From Paenibacillus_E qinlingensis_A (GTDB taxonomy: Bacteria > Bacillota > Bacilli > Paenibacillales > NBRC-103111): 64,000 nucleotides of DNA. The DNA lies in assembly GCF_031455095.1 (NCBI RefSeq), contig NZ_JAVDSB010000012.1, positions 128,240 through 192,239 on the forward strand. Direction: 5' to 3'. The notes beneath the pieces were generated by a model. It ran no database searches. It saw only the letters and a program-made list of their open reading frames with translations, and was not told where the DNA came from. Position numbers and translations under genes: made by a program. The first letter of the stretch is position 1, and each line of letters opens with the position of its first letter. Positions 49,403 to 58,881 of the stretch are shown here, one piece after another.

Positions 49403-50473
49403 TCACCTATTCTCTACAATACTTGTCATATAAGAAATACGGATTGCTTCTTTTTGCTTCGTATCTAAATGTTGGACCCATTCTCTTGATACCCTCTTAC
49501 CTGCCCAGTATGTTGAGAATTCTGTTATTTTATCTAAGTAGGGCACGATGTTATTAGCCTCATTCGGCAACTCTAATATGAATGGGGGATTATCTTGAAA
49601 ATCTGTATCATGGTAACCAACAATGACTGGTATTCCGTAGGCCAGGTATTCCCTCACTTTCAATGGTGAAGCTTCTTTCATATTCTTTCGATGTAAAGCT
49701 AGTGTTCCGATCGCAATATCTGCTTGTTGTATGATTGGCTGATACTGGTCTCTTGTTAATTTTCCATGAAAAATCATATTACTTGGAATTTCTTGCTTAA
49801 TAACATCTGTACCAATCATATCGAATTGCCAATTTGGTTGACGTTTTGCCAATAGTATAATTTTATCTATTCCGTGCCAAGTTTGACCTGCAGATCCAAT
49901 AAAGACTAGTCTAATCGATTTATTTTCGGTATTTATTGAAGGTGGGTATTTTTCCAACTCAATGCCATTCCCAATAATAATCTTACTTTTTACATATCGA
50001 CTATAATGCTTCTTCTCAGAAAGTTCCTTAGTTACAAAAACAAACCCTTTACTTACTTTTAAAGCTCGTGTACGCGTCAAGAGATGGTACCAATATCTAA
50101 CACCAAGCAATGATCTCATTTCCGTTAGGTCATTTGAGTTAATCTCAAGAACAGACGGGTATTTACGCAATAGACGATTCAAATGTGGATAGTAAAGATC
50201 AAACCGATGATAGATAGTATCAGGATTCCATTGTTCAATTTGCGTTACTAAAGTACGAAACCGGGTCAATCGACTCCGCCATCCGTCGTATTGCTGCAGA
50301 ATAACCTCAATTTGATCACAGTGTAAACTCCAATCAATGTTACTCCTGTTTGTAAAAATAAATAACTTGATTTCATTGCCCATTTTTCTCCACTCATTAA
50401 CTTGTGAGCATATTTTCTTGAAAACTCCGCTTTCAGGACCTTCATTCCAATGGATCAAATAAGCTAATTTCAT
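49403..50473 (-). CDS. Glycosyltransferase, GT4-like
   Basis: The 356-residue protein starts MKLAYLIHWNEGPESGVFKK. It has IGNGIELEKYPPS, RLVFIGSAGQTWHGIDKIILLAKR (in part: LVFIGSAGQTWHGID) and ASPLKVREYLAYGIPVIVGY in place of the standard E-x7-E donor site; this keeps the first Glu but differs in spacing. It probably adds one sugar of the repeat unit at the cytoplasmic face. It starts 16 bases after the deacetylase gene and ends six bases before the polymerase gene. Confidence 0.82.
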   Translation of the reverse strand: MKLAYLIHWNEGPESGVFKKICSQVNEWRKMGNEIKLFIFTNRSNIDWSLHCDQIEVILQQYDGWRSRLTRFRTLVTQIEQWNPDTIYHRFDLYYPHLNRLLRKYPSVLEINSNDLTEMRSLLGVRYWYHLLTRTRALKVSKGFVFVTKELSEKKHYSRYVKSKIIIGNGIELEKYPPSINTENKSIRLVFIGSAGQTWHGIDKIILLAKRQPNWQFDMIGTDVIKQEIPSNMIFHGKLTRDQYQPIIQQADIAIGTLALHRKNMKEASPLKVREYLAYGIPVIVGYHDTDFQDNPPFILELPNEANNIVPYLDKITEFSTYWAGKRVSREWVQHLDTKQKEAIRISYMTSIVENR

Positions 50474-50489
50474 CTTTACATCTTCTTTC

Positions 50490-51881
50490 CTAGTTTGTTT
50501 TTAATAAACTCACACATTCCTGATACAGTGATAACTCGTCATATTTTACTAATTGACTGTTATGCCACAACAAGGTGAAATCGCCATTAAATCTCTTACA
50601 TTGATTATGAAAATTACTTATTACTTTTAGTGCTTCCTGTCCTTTCAATCCCAAATACTGCATGTGAAGAACTGTTTGTTCCATTACAATCAAAGGTCTT
50701 TCTTTTAGTTTCAATGACCTTCTAGTCAACAAATTAAACACGGGGTATTCATAACATACTCCGCAGCGGAAACCAGGGAAATCCGCATAACTTAGTGTAC
50801 TGTCGTAACTTAATCCAGCATCCTCCCAATGTTGCCAAGTTTCGGATGCACTCCATCGCAAATAATGCTGTCTCCCTCCCCATTCATCCTGAAATATTCT
50901 ATTTGCCTGGGTAACATCGAGCAAAATTTCAAACTGCTGCTTTAACCTCTGTGGACTAGAGTAAGTATTATAACTTGGGTGTAATCCGATCTCATGCCCT
51001 CTAGCATTAATTTCACAAAGTAAATGTTGAATTTCACGATCATACATAGAATAGTTGCCGTCTAATCCACGTAAAGTCTCTTGTGTAATGAAATAAAATG
51101 CACTACGAATACCTGCCTTTTCGCTCTGATCCATAATCCATCGAAATGTATTAAAGGGATCCTTAGTTAAGTCTCCATTTCTTGTAGACCATATTGCCTT
51201 TGCTTTTATATAGGCAGATTGAAGATCACGCCTCTTCACAGCATCCGACATTGCTTCCTTTATTATTTGTGAATTTGTTTTACCAACCACGTAAAAGGGC
51301 CAGTCGACGTCGTGACTCAATATAAACTTTTGTTTTCTTGGTAACCTCTGAATTTGAGGCCAAAGAGCACTTATTGATTCCCACAAAATTTCTACATATT
51401 CATTAATAATTGGACGATTTAAAAATTTCTCTCTAAAAGCAAGTGAGCTACGTGCAGAGAATCGATTACGTTGATCTCTCTCTGTAATAACATACTCCTC
51501 ATAACGAGTTAACATAAAAAAAGCACTTCCAAATATATCTATGCCACAATATATAGATTGTGGGTAATTATCATAGTAAGAGCCGTTACTGTTCCTCTTC
51601 CCAAATATAATTGGAAGTGGCCCGTATAAGGGATGCTCCAATGATTCTAAAGGGGACTTAGGCAGCGTAGCTTTTGTTAACCAAAACAGTTCATCTGTTT
51701 GTAAAAAAATATCTGCTATCACTAGTTTTGCATTGTTATTACAACCCTCTAACGTGATCTCAAACTCAGCTGTATCCTCAAATAAAATATTGTATTGAAT
51801 ACCTAAAAATTCCTGGAAAATAACTTTCAGAATATATTCTCTTTCAGGTATATACATTAGCGGTGATCGTATTGTCAGCAA
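50490..51881 (-). CDS. Polysaccharide deacetylase-family protein with DUF7033-like N-domain
   Basis: I prefer TTG 51881 (463 residues): GGAGG lies eight bases upstream, and it falls just beyond the preceding stop; an ATG 15 bases earlier overlaps that gene. The N-terminal 190 residues (PLYGPLPIIFGKR, IDIFGSAFFMLTRYEEYV) are the DUF7033 type that precedes deacetylase domains in polysaccharide loci. The NodB-like part has KFILSHDVDWPFYV (Asp-Asp metal pair), SAFYFITQETL, RGHEIGLHPSYNTYS (metal His) and YDSTLSYADFPGFRCG. Members are found together with FemAB-like transferases, as here. Confidence 0.82.
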   Translation of the reverse strand: MLTIRSPLMYIPEREYILKVIFQEFLGIQYNILFEDTAEFEITLEGCNNNAKLVIADIFLQTDELFWLTKATLPKSPLESLEHPLYGPLPIIFGKRNSNGSYYDNYPQSIYCGIDIFGSAFFMLTRYEEYVITERDQRNRFSARSSLAFREKFLNRPIINEYVEILWESISALWPQIQRLPRKQKFILSHDVDWPFYVVGKTNSQIIKEAMSDAVKRRDLQSAYIKAKAIWSTRNGDLTKDPFNTFRWIMDQSEKAGIRSAFYFITQETLRGLDGNYSMYDREIQHLLCEINARGHEIGLHPSYNTYSSPQRLKQQFEILLDVTQANRIFQDEWGGRQHYLRWSASETWQHWEDAGLSYDSTLSYADFPGFRCGVCYEYPVFNLLTRRSLKLKERPLIVMEQTVLHMQYLGLKGQEALKVISNFHNQCKRFNGDFTLLWHNSQLVKYDELSLYQECVSLLKTN

Positions 51882-51885
51882 TTCA

Positions 51886-52824
51886 TTATCCTCCATGCTT
51901 TTTCAGAAAGTTTATCCATTCTCTACCAGTTCTGAACAGCTCTTTAATTCCTTGTTTTCTTACTAGATAATAAGGGACTAGCTCGCCCCCCCACGGAGAC
52001 TTTGCTTCGGATACAGATGGAATATTTGCTCCACAAAAATCAAATCCTCCTATTCCGTCAGAAGATAAATCCCTAAAAGAGAAATCGATTAGCTTCTGAG
52101 TCACGCCATGTGATAAATAGGCGTGTTTAGTACCTAAAACCCACCCCAACGCGCACTTTTTATTCAACACAAGAATGATACTCGCACTAACGGGTGCTCC
52201 ATCTTTGCTGTAACAAACATAAGCGCGAAATGATTGTTCACCTAATAAATCCTTTGCCAATTTCATATCCTGAATAGTTAACTGATGATTAAATCCTTTT
52301 CTAGTTTCCGTTTCTTTTAAACATTGATGGACATCATCAAAATTATCTGTCTTAATCACGACATAACCTTCCGAATTAGCTTTATTGATCTTTCTTTGAA
52401 TAAGACTATCCAGTTGTTCAGGCTTATAGGGAAACTTAATTTTGTAAGTATATTGGACACTAATCTGAAATCCTGCCCATATCCATGGACGAATATCTGA
52501 TATCTCCGGTGGAAGAACAAAATCAATATCAGACCCATTCTTAATCATTTCTCTTAACATAACGTCTGCTACATCATTCCATTGTCGTATGATACGGAAA
52601 TTTTTGTTTGTAGGTGTGGGGGTAAATTCAACAGGATGGTAAAAATTTAGTGGAGGCAAATATATTTTTCCTTGCTGATTAAGGAAAAATATACTATCAC
52701 AATACGCATCTGAATTTGGAGCTTGAAATCTTTTGAGAAGAACCTTGCACTTCCACTTTTGCCTATTAAACTCCCCCCAATTAACTAAAGCTTCTTGAGT
52801 TTGAACTTGAACTTGAGCCTGCAT
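51886..52824 (-). CDS. FemAB-like GNAT acyltransferase
   Basis: The protein has 312 residues from the ATG at 52824, eight bases after GGGAG; GTG/ATG codons 3-9 bases upstream are alternatives. An odd Gln/Val leader (MQAQVQVQTQEALVNW) precedes two GNAT lobes. The second has VSASIILVLNKKCALGWVLG, THAYLSHGVTQKLIDFSFRD and GFDFCGANIPSVSEAKSPWGGELVPYY (in parts: FDFCGAN, EAKSPWGGEL), characteristic of the FemAB/Acetyltransf_6 group. It may transfer an aminoacyl or acyl group to a sugar of the polymer. It overlaps the 3' end of the flippase gene by about 44 bases. Confidence 0.78.
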   Translation of the reverse strand: MQAQVQVQTQEALVNWGEFNRQKWKCKVLLKRFQAPNSDAYCDSIFFLNQQGKIYLPPLNFYHPVEFTPTPTNKNFRIIRQWNDVADVMLREMIKNGSDIDFVLPPEISDIRPWIWAGFQISVQYTYKIKFPYKPEQLDSLIQRKINKANSEGYVVIKTDNFDDVHQCLKETETRKGFNHQLTIQDMKLAKDLLGEQSFRAYVCYSKDGAPVSASIILVLNKKCALGWVLGTKHAYLSHGVTQKLIDFSFRDLSSDGIGGFDFCGANIPSVSEAKSPWGGELVPYYLVRKQGIKELFRTGREWINFLKKHGG

Positions 52825-54133
52825 CATACTCACTCCCTTTAATTTTCCTCATCTTCTTAACTGCAAACCAAGATAAGCTTAGATGTAAGCTGTAACCTAA
52901 TGTGGAAGCAATACTTAAGAATGTAATGGCTATATCAGAAGTTTGATTTGTATACCTTGCTAGAAATAATGCCCCAAGAATCATAACAATTCGGGTTATT
53001 TCTCTATATAGATGCAGATCCTGCCGTTCCATAACACTAAGCGTTGCTCCTACTGAGGTGGCAATAAACTGACTTAAGTACATAATGGATAAAATCCTCA
53101 TAAAATGGCCTGACTTTTCCCATGTATCACCAAATAAATAGTGGAATAACATTGGAGCAAAAATGACAACCCCACCTATAATAATGATTCCAAAAACTAG
53201 TGATTTTTTGACTGTACTCCTAAATAATGAATGAATTCTCGATGGATTTTGATTTAAACACATGGCAAACTCAGACATGTACACTTGATTAATTGAAAGG
53301 GAAATCAGAGTAATTGGGGCTCCAAGAAATCGTTGTCCCATTGTGTATAATCCCGCAATATATGGTCCATATAAAGCTGCAAGAATTATATTGGGAAGAT
53401 ATAACCCAACACTATTTAGGATATTTGACCAGCTCGATAATATAGGAAATCTTCGATAACGATGAGCGCTATCTTTCATATCCAACCAAGTGGTTTGAAT
53501 AGCTTTTTTCTTTACATCATTACGCCAGAGCCTCCACTGCGAGGTCACACCTGTTAAGCGACCAAGCAACTCACCAATAATAAGACCTAGTGGACCCCAG
53601 CTTGTAAAACTTAATAGAAGTTGTGAAGACACTTGACTAATACTTTGCATATATTTAGTACGGGAAAGCTGCTTAAAGTATTCTTTTCGTATTGACCATA
53701 AATTCAAGATTTGATGACATCCTGCACCAAACAAACTGAATGTAAACAAAAATGCGTAACGTTGCATATCAGGCTCATCTAACCAGCGTGAGAATTGTGT
53801 GTGGAGCAAATAAAAACCTAAGCCCCCAACAATACTAATGATTACACATAAATATAAGGAGAGCTTTACAATACTAGATGCCATCCGATCATTTTCTGGT
53901 AATGGAATAGCAATCTCATATGATAATGAAACAATCACTAGAACAATTGAGATGATAGATATATACACTGAAAATATTCCGAAATCGGAAGGGCTGTAAA
54001 GTCGTGTTAGAATTGGTAACGTCGCTAGTATAATTACTTGACTGAGTACAGTTCCCCTCGCTAAAATAACCACTTTGCGCATAAATTGATCCAAGGATAG
54101 CCCCTTAATCAGTTTCATAAATTCCCTATTCAC
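52781..54133 (-). CDS. Oligosaccharide flippase (Wzx, PST family)
   Basis: The 450-residue protein has about twelve transmembrane helices. The N-terminal region ILARGTVLSQVIILATLPIL followed by TRLYSPSDFGIFSVYISIIS is the PST/Wzx signature. It moves the undecaprenyl-linked repeat unit across the membrane. Its last 15-20 residues are a Ser/Asn run (GSSSSSNSRSFS) that overlaps the start of the FemAB-like gene. The start overlaps the aminotransferase stop by four bases (ATGA). Confidence 0.88.
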   Translation of the reverse strand: MNREFMKLIKGLSLDQFMRKVVILARGTVLSQVIILATLPILTRLYSPSDFGIFSVYISIISIVLVIVSLSYEIAIPLPENDRMASSIVKLSLYLCVIISIVGGLGFYLLHTQFSRWLDEPDMQRYAFLFTFSLFGAGCHQILNLWSIRKEYFKQLSRTKYMQSISQVSSQLLLSFTSWGPLGLIIGELLGRLTGVTSQWRLWRNDVKKKAIQTTWLDMKDSAHRYRRFPILSSWSNILNSVGLYLPNIILAALYGPYIAGLYTMGQRFLGAPITLISLSINQVYMSEFAMCLNQNPSRIHSLFRSTVKKSLVFGIIIIGGVVIFAPMLFHYLFGDTWEKSGHFMRILSIMYLSQFIATSVGATLSVMERQDLHLYREITRIVMILGALFLARYTNQTSDIAITFLSIASTLGYSLHLSLSWFAVKKMRKIKGSEYDAGSSSSSNSRSFS

Positions 54134-55239
54134 AATAACTCGATCAGTTTAGAACTTACATACGACTGAATCTGCCGATCGATTTGTGGCCAAATTGGCA
54201 ATGAAAGTACCTCACTAGCTAATTTCTCAGCCTTGGGCATCTGAATTTCCATTGATTGATAGACGGGCAGCTTATGAACAGGTACTGGGTAATATATCAT
54301 TGTACTTACACCCAGCTCATCCAATTTTGCTTGAATCTCGTCACGTCTTCCCTCTTTAACACGAATGGTATATTGATGAAAGACATGCTTTGCGTAACTC
54401 TCTTCGACCGGAAGAACAATTCCTTCTACGCCGCTTAGTAACTCCTTATAGGTACGCGCAGCAAGCTTTCTTCCGTCATTCCACTTATCTATATACGGTA
54501 GTTTCACACGCAGAATTGCCGCTTGGATTTCATCTAATCTAGAGTTATAACCAATAACTTCGTTATAATATTTCTTCTTAGATCCGTGGACTCTAAGCAT
54601 AGCTGCTTTCATTGCAAATTCTTCATTGTTCGTAGCTAACAATCCACCATCACCATATGCACCTAAATTCTTCGAAGGAAAGAAAGAAAAGCACCCAATA
54701 TCACCAATCGTCCCTACTTTACGATCTTGGTATTCCGCACCGAATGCTTGAGCGGTATCTTCAATCACAAGAAGCTGATATTTGTTAGCAATTCTCAATA
54801 GCTCTCCCATATCGACTGTATGACCGAACAGATGAACAGGAATAATTGCTTTTGTTCTTGGGGTGATAGCCGCTTCGAGTTGTAACAAATCCATATTGTA
54901 GGTATATTCATCAACATCCACGAAGATTGGCGTTGCCCCCACTTGACTAATTGCTTCTGCAGTAGCAAAGAAAGTGAAAGGCGTTGTTATAACTTCATCA
55001 CCTGGACCCACTCCAGCCGCAAGTAATCCTATGATGATTGCATCTGTACCTGAATTTAATGTGATCGCAAATTTTACCCCCAAGTAGTCTGCAACCTCTT
55101 GCTCAAATTTTTTAACGTTAGGTCCCATAATGAATGTTCCGGCATCTAGTACATTTTCAAATACCTGCATCAGTTGTGGCTTAAGTTCATTAATCTCATA
55201 ACTTAAATCAAGTATTGGGACTGATTTCATTGACAACAT
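54130..55239 (-). CDS. wbpE: DegT/DnrJ/EryC1/StrS aminotransferase, WbpE-like
   Basis: The protein has 369 residues from the ATG at 55239, directly behind GGAGGAATAAAC; further upstream the frame is inside the previous gene. PLP contacts are LNSGTDAIIIGLLAAGVGPG (61-80), EDTAQAFGAEY and the Schiff-base Lys190 in SFFPSKNLGAYGDGG. WbpE transfers the amino group from glutamate to UDP-3-keto-GlcNAcA, giving the 3-amino sugar. It follows the acetyltransferase gene by two bases, with WbpA and WbpB ahead, so the pathway order supports the name. Confidence 0.88.
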   Translation of the reverse strand: MLSMKSVPILDLSYEINELKPQLMQVFENVLDAGTFIMGPNVKKFEQEVADYLGVKFAITLNSGTDAIIIGLLAAGVGPGDEVITTPFTFFATAEAISQVGATPIFVDVDEYTYNMDLLQLEAAITPRTKAIIPVHLFGHTVDMGELLRIANKYQLLVIEDTAQAFGAEYQDRKVGTIGDIGCFSFFPSKNLGAYGDGGLLATNNEEFAMKAAMLRVHGSKKKYYNEVIGYNSRLDEIQAAILRVKLPYIDKWNDGRKLAARTYKELLSGVEGIVLPVEESYAKHVFHQYTIRVKEGRRDEIQAKLDELGVSTMIYYPVPVHKLPVYQSMEIQMPKAEKLASEVLSLPIWPQIDRQIQSYVSSKLIELL

Positions 55240-55241
55240 GT

Positions 55242-55823
55242 TTATTCCTCCGTTACTTTGATTAATTTGTCTACAATTAATTGGTAACTCCTTTGACACT
55301 CCGGACACACAATTGTATCTTCATGCGTTGTTAAAGAATGCCCGCATTCGCAGACCCAACCAATTCTTCTCGCAGGGACACCAGCTTGAAGCGAGTACGA
55401 GGGTACATCCTTTGTAACAACCGCCCCAGCTGCAATAAAAGCCCATTCGCCAATGGTTACCCCACAAACAACCGTCGCGTTAGCACCAATTGATGCTCCT
55501 TTTTTTACCGTTGTAATATGATAATCATTACTTGTATTTCGCGGGAACGCTGATCTAGGCGTTCTGACATTCGTAAATACCATGCTTGGTCCACAGAATA
55601 CATAATCCTCCAAAACAACACCTTCATAAATAGAAACGTTATTTTGAATTTTTACACCTTTTCCAATTTCCACATTATTAGCCACGAATACATTCTGTCC
55701 CAAACTACAGCTTTCGCCAATAATTGAATTGCTAGATACGTGTGAGAAGTGCCATACCTTTGTCCCGTCACCAACGCTTGCACCTTCATCTATAATGGCT
55801 GATTCATGCTTAAAGTAAGTCAT
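55242..55823 (-). CDS. wbpD: UDP-3-amino-uronate N-acetyltransferase, WbpD-like
   Basis: This 193-residue left-handed beta-helix enzyme has hexapeptide repeats throughout (SVGDGTKVWHFSHVSSNSII, IGESCSLGQNVFVANNVEIG, GASIGANATVVCGVTIGEWA). ...VWHFSHV with its His, and MVFTNVRTPRSAFPR, are strong marks of the WbpD/WlbB family. A C-terminal zinc-ribbon-like pair (CECGHSL, CPECQRSY) matches the longer form of these proteins. It acetylates the 3-amino group of UDP-GlcNAc3NA. Gene order is wbpB-wbpA-wbpD-wbpE. Confidence 0.9.
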   Translation of the reverse strand: MTYFKHESAIIDEGASVGDGTKVWHFSHVSSNSIIGESCSLGQNVFVANNVEIGKGVKIQNNVSIYEGVVLEDYVFCGPSMVFTNVRTPRSAFPRNTSNDYHITTVKKGASIGANATVVCGVTIGEWAFIAAGAVVTKDVPSYSLQAGVPARRIGWVCECGHSLTTHEDTIVCPECQRSYQLIVDKLIKVTEE

Positions 55824-55838
55824 TCTCCAATCTCCTCA

Positions 55839-57179
55839 CTATAATAAATAGTAGTGTGTTGGCTTTATACAGTGCTTCATAGCATTTCTCGTATCAAATA
55901 CGACCGATGCAGCTTTACTGATAAGCTCGTAATCAAATTGCGAATGGTCTGTTGTAATAACCGTAATATCTGCATCTTTTAATCGCTCACTCGTGACAGT
56001 CACACATTCATAATGTTGGTTATGATGCTTGAAGGATCGAATGCATGTATCACTAATGATAACTTTTGCTCCTCTCTCCTCTAACTGCTCAATAATATGA
56101 AGTACAGGTGATTCCCGATAATCATCAATATCCTTTTTGTAAGCAACACCTAACAAATGTACCGTTGATCCATTAATTGATTTGCACTGCTCATTTAGGA
56201 TTTCACCAATCTTCTTTACAACGAATTCAGGCATTGCATTATTAATTTCTCCTGCTAATTCAATAAGTCGTGTATGATAATTAAACTCTCTTGCTTTCCA
56301 TGTTAAATAGAAAGGATCAATGGGAATACAGTGACCACCAAGGCCTGGGCCTGGGTAGAATGCCATAAATCCATATGGTTTGGATTTGGCTGCGTCAATA
56401 ACCTCCCACACATTTATGCCCATTCGGTCACATAGAATAGCCATTTCATTGGCTAGAGCGATATTAATATGACGGAAAGTGTTCTCATAAATTTTCTCCA
56501 TTTCAGCTACGGAAGGACTGGAGACTTTATGTACATCACCTTCAAGCACTTCTTGATACAGTGCAACAGCCGTTTGCAAACACGCCTCGGTTACACCGCC
56601 AACTACTTTTGGCGTATTTTTCGTACTGAAAAACTTATTACCTGGATCCACACGTTCAGGAGAATATGCCAAGAAAAAATCCACACCACAGCGTAATCCT
56701 GTTTGTTCCAATATCGGCTTGACAAGTTCCTCTGTCGTCCCTGGGTAGGTTGTACTTTCAAGAACAACTAACATGCCTTGATGTAGGTATTGCGAAATTG
56801 CTCTCGTTGAATTAACCACATAGCTCGTATCTGGCTGTTGATAAATATCGAGTGGTGTTGGCACGCAGATAGCTACTGCGTCGACTTCACTTAAAAATGC
56901 GAAATCCGTTGTAGCTCTTAAGCGTCCTTCCTCGATAATCACACGCAAGTCTTCGTCAATAACGTCTCCAATATAGTTAATACCCGCATTCACCATATCT
57001 ACTTTTGTTTCTTGGACATCGAACCCAATTACTTTATATCCTGCTTTTGCTTTTTCCACTGCGAGAGGCAGACCCACATACCCCAGTCCAATTACACCAA
57101 TGACTGCCGTTTTATTCTCAAACTTGTCTATCAGTGACTTACTATGATTAGTAATAAGACTTTGTGTATCCATTAACAT
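55839..57179 (-). CDS. wbpA: UDP-N-acetylglucosamine 6-dehydrogenase, WbpA-like
   Basis: The protein has 446 residues. The NAD motif GVIGLGYVGLPLAVEKAKAG is at about 28-47; later come VLESTTYPGTTEELVKPIL, AYSPERVDPGN and the active-site Cys in GLGGHCIPIDPFYLTWKARE (near 285). It oxidises C6 of a UDP-sugar twice, using NAD+. The YSPERVDPGN and GGHCIPIDP forms match WbpA/WbpO-type enzymes. With WbpB, D and E next to it, UDP-GlcNAc to UDP-GlcNAcA is the likely reaction. Its ATG overlaps the WbpB-like stop by seven bases. Confidence 0.92.
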   Translation of the reverse strand: MLMDTQSLITNHSKSLIDKFENKTAVIGVIGLGYVGLPLAVEKAKAGYKVIGFDVQETKVDMVNAGINYIGDVIDEDLRVIIEEGRLRATTDFAFLSEVDAVAICVPTPLDIYQQPDTSYVVNSTRAISQYLHQGMLVVLESTTYPGTTEELVKPILEQTGLRCGVDFFLAYSPERVDPGNKFFSTKNTPKVVGGVTEACLQTAVALYQEVLEGDVHKVSSPSVAEMEKIYENTFRHINIALANEMAILCDRMGINVWEVIDAAKSKPYGFMAFYPGPGLGGHCIPIDPFYLTWKAREFNYHTRLIELAGEINNAMPEFVVKKIGEILNEQCKSINGSTVHLLGVAYKKDIDDYRESPVLHIIEQLEERGAKVIISDTCIRSFKHHNQHYECVTVTSERLKDADITVITTDHSQFDYELISKAASVVFDTRNAMKHCIKPTHYYLL

Positions 57180-58207
57180 ACGACCCCTCCTAATCCCCTT
57201 GTAGAAAAATGGTCCAGTCCATCTTCACAGATATCTAGTACTAGTTTCACCGCACTTCTCCCATCTGCAGCGGTTACGATAGGGTCTCGATCTATATGAA
57301 TTGCCTCTACCATATCAGCAATGATTGCTTGATGTCCTGATGTACCGATGGGATCTGCCTCGACTTGTTTAATCCAATCATTCACTTCCTCTGGCGAAGT
57401 CTGTGAACAATTCCATTGCTTAATCCAATTTGCAGTCGGCCCACCAATAATTGCATAGCCCATTTCACCGAACACACTTATCGATTCTTCTAAATTGGCT
57501 TCATAAATAGTAGTTGTAGCTTCTACGACACCAAGAACTCCACATTTAAATTTTAGCGTTGCAACCGCTACATCCTCCGACTCCATGCGTCGGATACGTG
57601 TATCCATCATCGCTTTCACTTGATCAACGGAACCAAATAGCCATTGCAATAAATCAAGACTATGTATGGCTTGGTTCATTAGAACACCACCATCCATTTC
57701 TCGAGTCCCACGCCAAATGGATTGATCGTAGTAAGCTTGACCTCGATTCCAACGTAACGTCACATTGACATGGCTAATTTTACCGAAAATCCCCTTATCT
57801 AATGCCCATTTTAATCTCTGTATGGCAGGACGGAATCGATTCGGATGGACGACAGCTATCTTCACATTGTGCTGAGAAGCAGCATCTACCATGGCATCTA
57901 CGTCCTCCAGTGTTAAAGCCATCGGCTTTTCAATAATCAGATGTTTACCAGCTTGAGCTGCTATTATGGCATGATGGACATGTAATCCACTTGGCGTACA
58001 AATGCACACCACATCAATCTCAGGCAAGCTTCTTAACATTTCTGCTATATCTATAAAACAGGCTACTTGCAAGCTCACTTGTAACTCTTGTAGCCTCATT
58101 GTGTTCGTGTCACATAAAGCAATTAGCTTTGCTCCATTGATTTTAGCAATAGCTTCAATATGTTTGTTCGCTATATGACCGCAACCAATTATGGCAAAAT
58201 GAATCAT
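57173..58207 (-). CDS. wbpB: Gfo/Idh/MocA oxidoreductase, WbpB-like
   Basis: The 344-residue protein begins MIHFAIIGCGHIANKHIEAI (Rossmann). It has VVCICTPSGLHVHHAIIAAQ, GKHLIIEKPMALTLEDVDAM with the EKP catalytic Lys (about 96), and the substrate region VNVTLRWNRGQAYYDQSIWRGTREMDGGVLMNQAIHSLDL (in parts: RWNRGQAYYDQ, WRGTREMDGGVLMNQAIH). The last is highly characteristic of WlbA/WbpB, which oxidises C3 of UDP-GlcNAcA. It lies two bases after the Wzz gene. Confidence 0.92.
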   Translation of the reverse strand: MIHFAIIGCGHIANKHIEAIAKINGAKLIALCDTNTMRLQELQVSLQVACFIDIAEMLRSLPEIDVVCICTPSGLHVHHAIIAAQAGKHLIIEKPMALTLEDVDAMVDAASQHNVKIAVVHPNRFRPAIQRLKWALDKGIFGKISHVNVTLRWNRGQAYYDQSIWRGTREMDGGVLMNQAIHSLDLLQWLFGSVDQVKAMMDTRIRRMESEDVAVATLKFKCGVLGVVEATTTIYEANLEESISVFGEMGYAIIGGPTANWIKQWNCSQTSPEEVNDWIKQVEADPIGTSGHQAIIADMVEAIHIDRDPIVTAADGRSAVKLVLDICEDGLDHFSTRGLGGVVC

Positions 58208-58209
58208 AT

Positions 58210-58881
58210 CTATACCTCCAATTGGGTAGGAGCTTCCCTTTTAACTTGCGCCTCTAAGCGGAAATTCGGTATGCGCTCTTTTTTTTTCACCTTTTTTAAT
58301 CGCTTCTTATCTAATAACAAGCTAAAGCTTGTTGCTGCAAAAAAACCTACAAAAGTACATACAGCCAAATTAAACATTTTTTTCGGCTTAACCGGTGATG
58401 ATGAATTTTCATACACAGCTAGGTCGAGCACATTCACATTAGCTTGATTAAGAATAAGAGTAGAGTTGCTAACGAAGGATTCTGCGAACGCATTGGCGAT
58501 AGCTACCGCTTGATTTGCATCATTTGCATTTGCGTAAATAGATAAAATTAAGGCACCAGGATCCGTCTTGACTTGAATCTTCCTTAGTAGTTCACTCGGA
58601 GTCAAGCTGCTCGAAAGCTTAAGCTTTACAATGTTAGCAATAAAAAGACTTTGAATTGCTTCTTGATAGGTCGTTGTTAACATCTGGTTAGCAAGCAATT
58701 CATTATATTTGTTCGAAACATTATCACTGGCTTTACCAAAGTTAGCAATCAAGGTGGATTTCGCTTGGTACTCTGGTTGAAGTAGCATATTGATTCCGAA
58801 CCCTGCAGCCACAAAGCATATTAAAATCATAGGAAATACGACAAAATGTCTACGAATCGCAGCAAAAATCTGCTCTCCCAT
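58210..58881 (-). CDS. Wzz/YveK-type polysaccharide chain-length protein
   Basis: The 223-residue protein has two transmembrane helices (about 13-33 and 170-190) flanking a helical external domain, the Wzz layout: FVVFPMILICFVAAGFGINM at the start, SLTPSELLRKIQVKTDPGALILSI in the middle (in part: LLRKIQVKTDPGAL) and the Pro-rich YENSSSPVKPKKMFNLAVCT before the second helix. It is a polysaccharide co-polymerase that sets chain length. A basic tail follows. No tyrosine kinase (CpsD/YwqD-type) partner gene is present in this locus. It overlaps the deacetylase stop by one base. Confidence 0.88.
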   Translation of the reverse strand: MGEQIFAAIRRHFVVFPMILICFVAAGFGINMLLQPEYQAKSTLIANFGKASDNVSNKYNELLANQMLTTTYQEAIQSLFIANIVKLKLSSSLTPSELLRKIQVKTDPGALILSIYANANDANQAVAIANAFAESFVSNSTLILNQANVNVLDLAVYENSSSPVKPKKMFNLAVCTFVGFFAATSFSLLLDKKRLKKVKKKERIPNFRLEAQVKREAPTQLEV

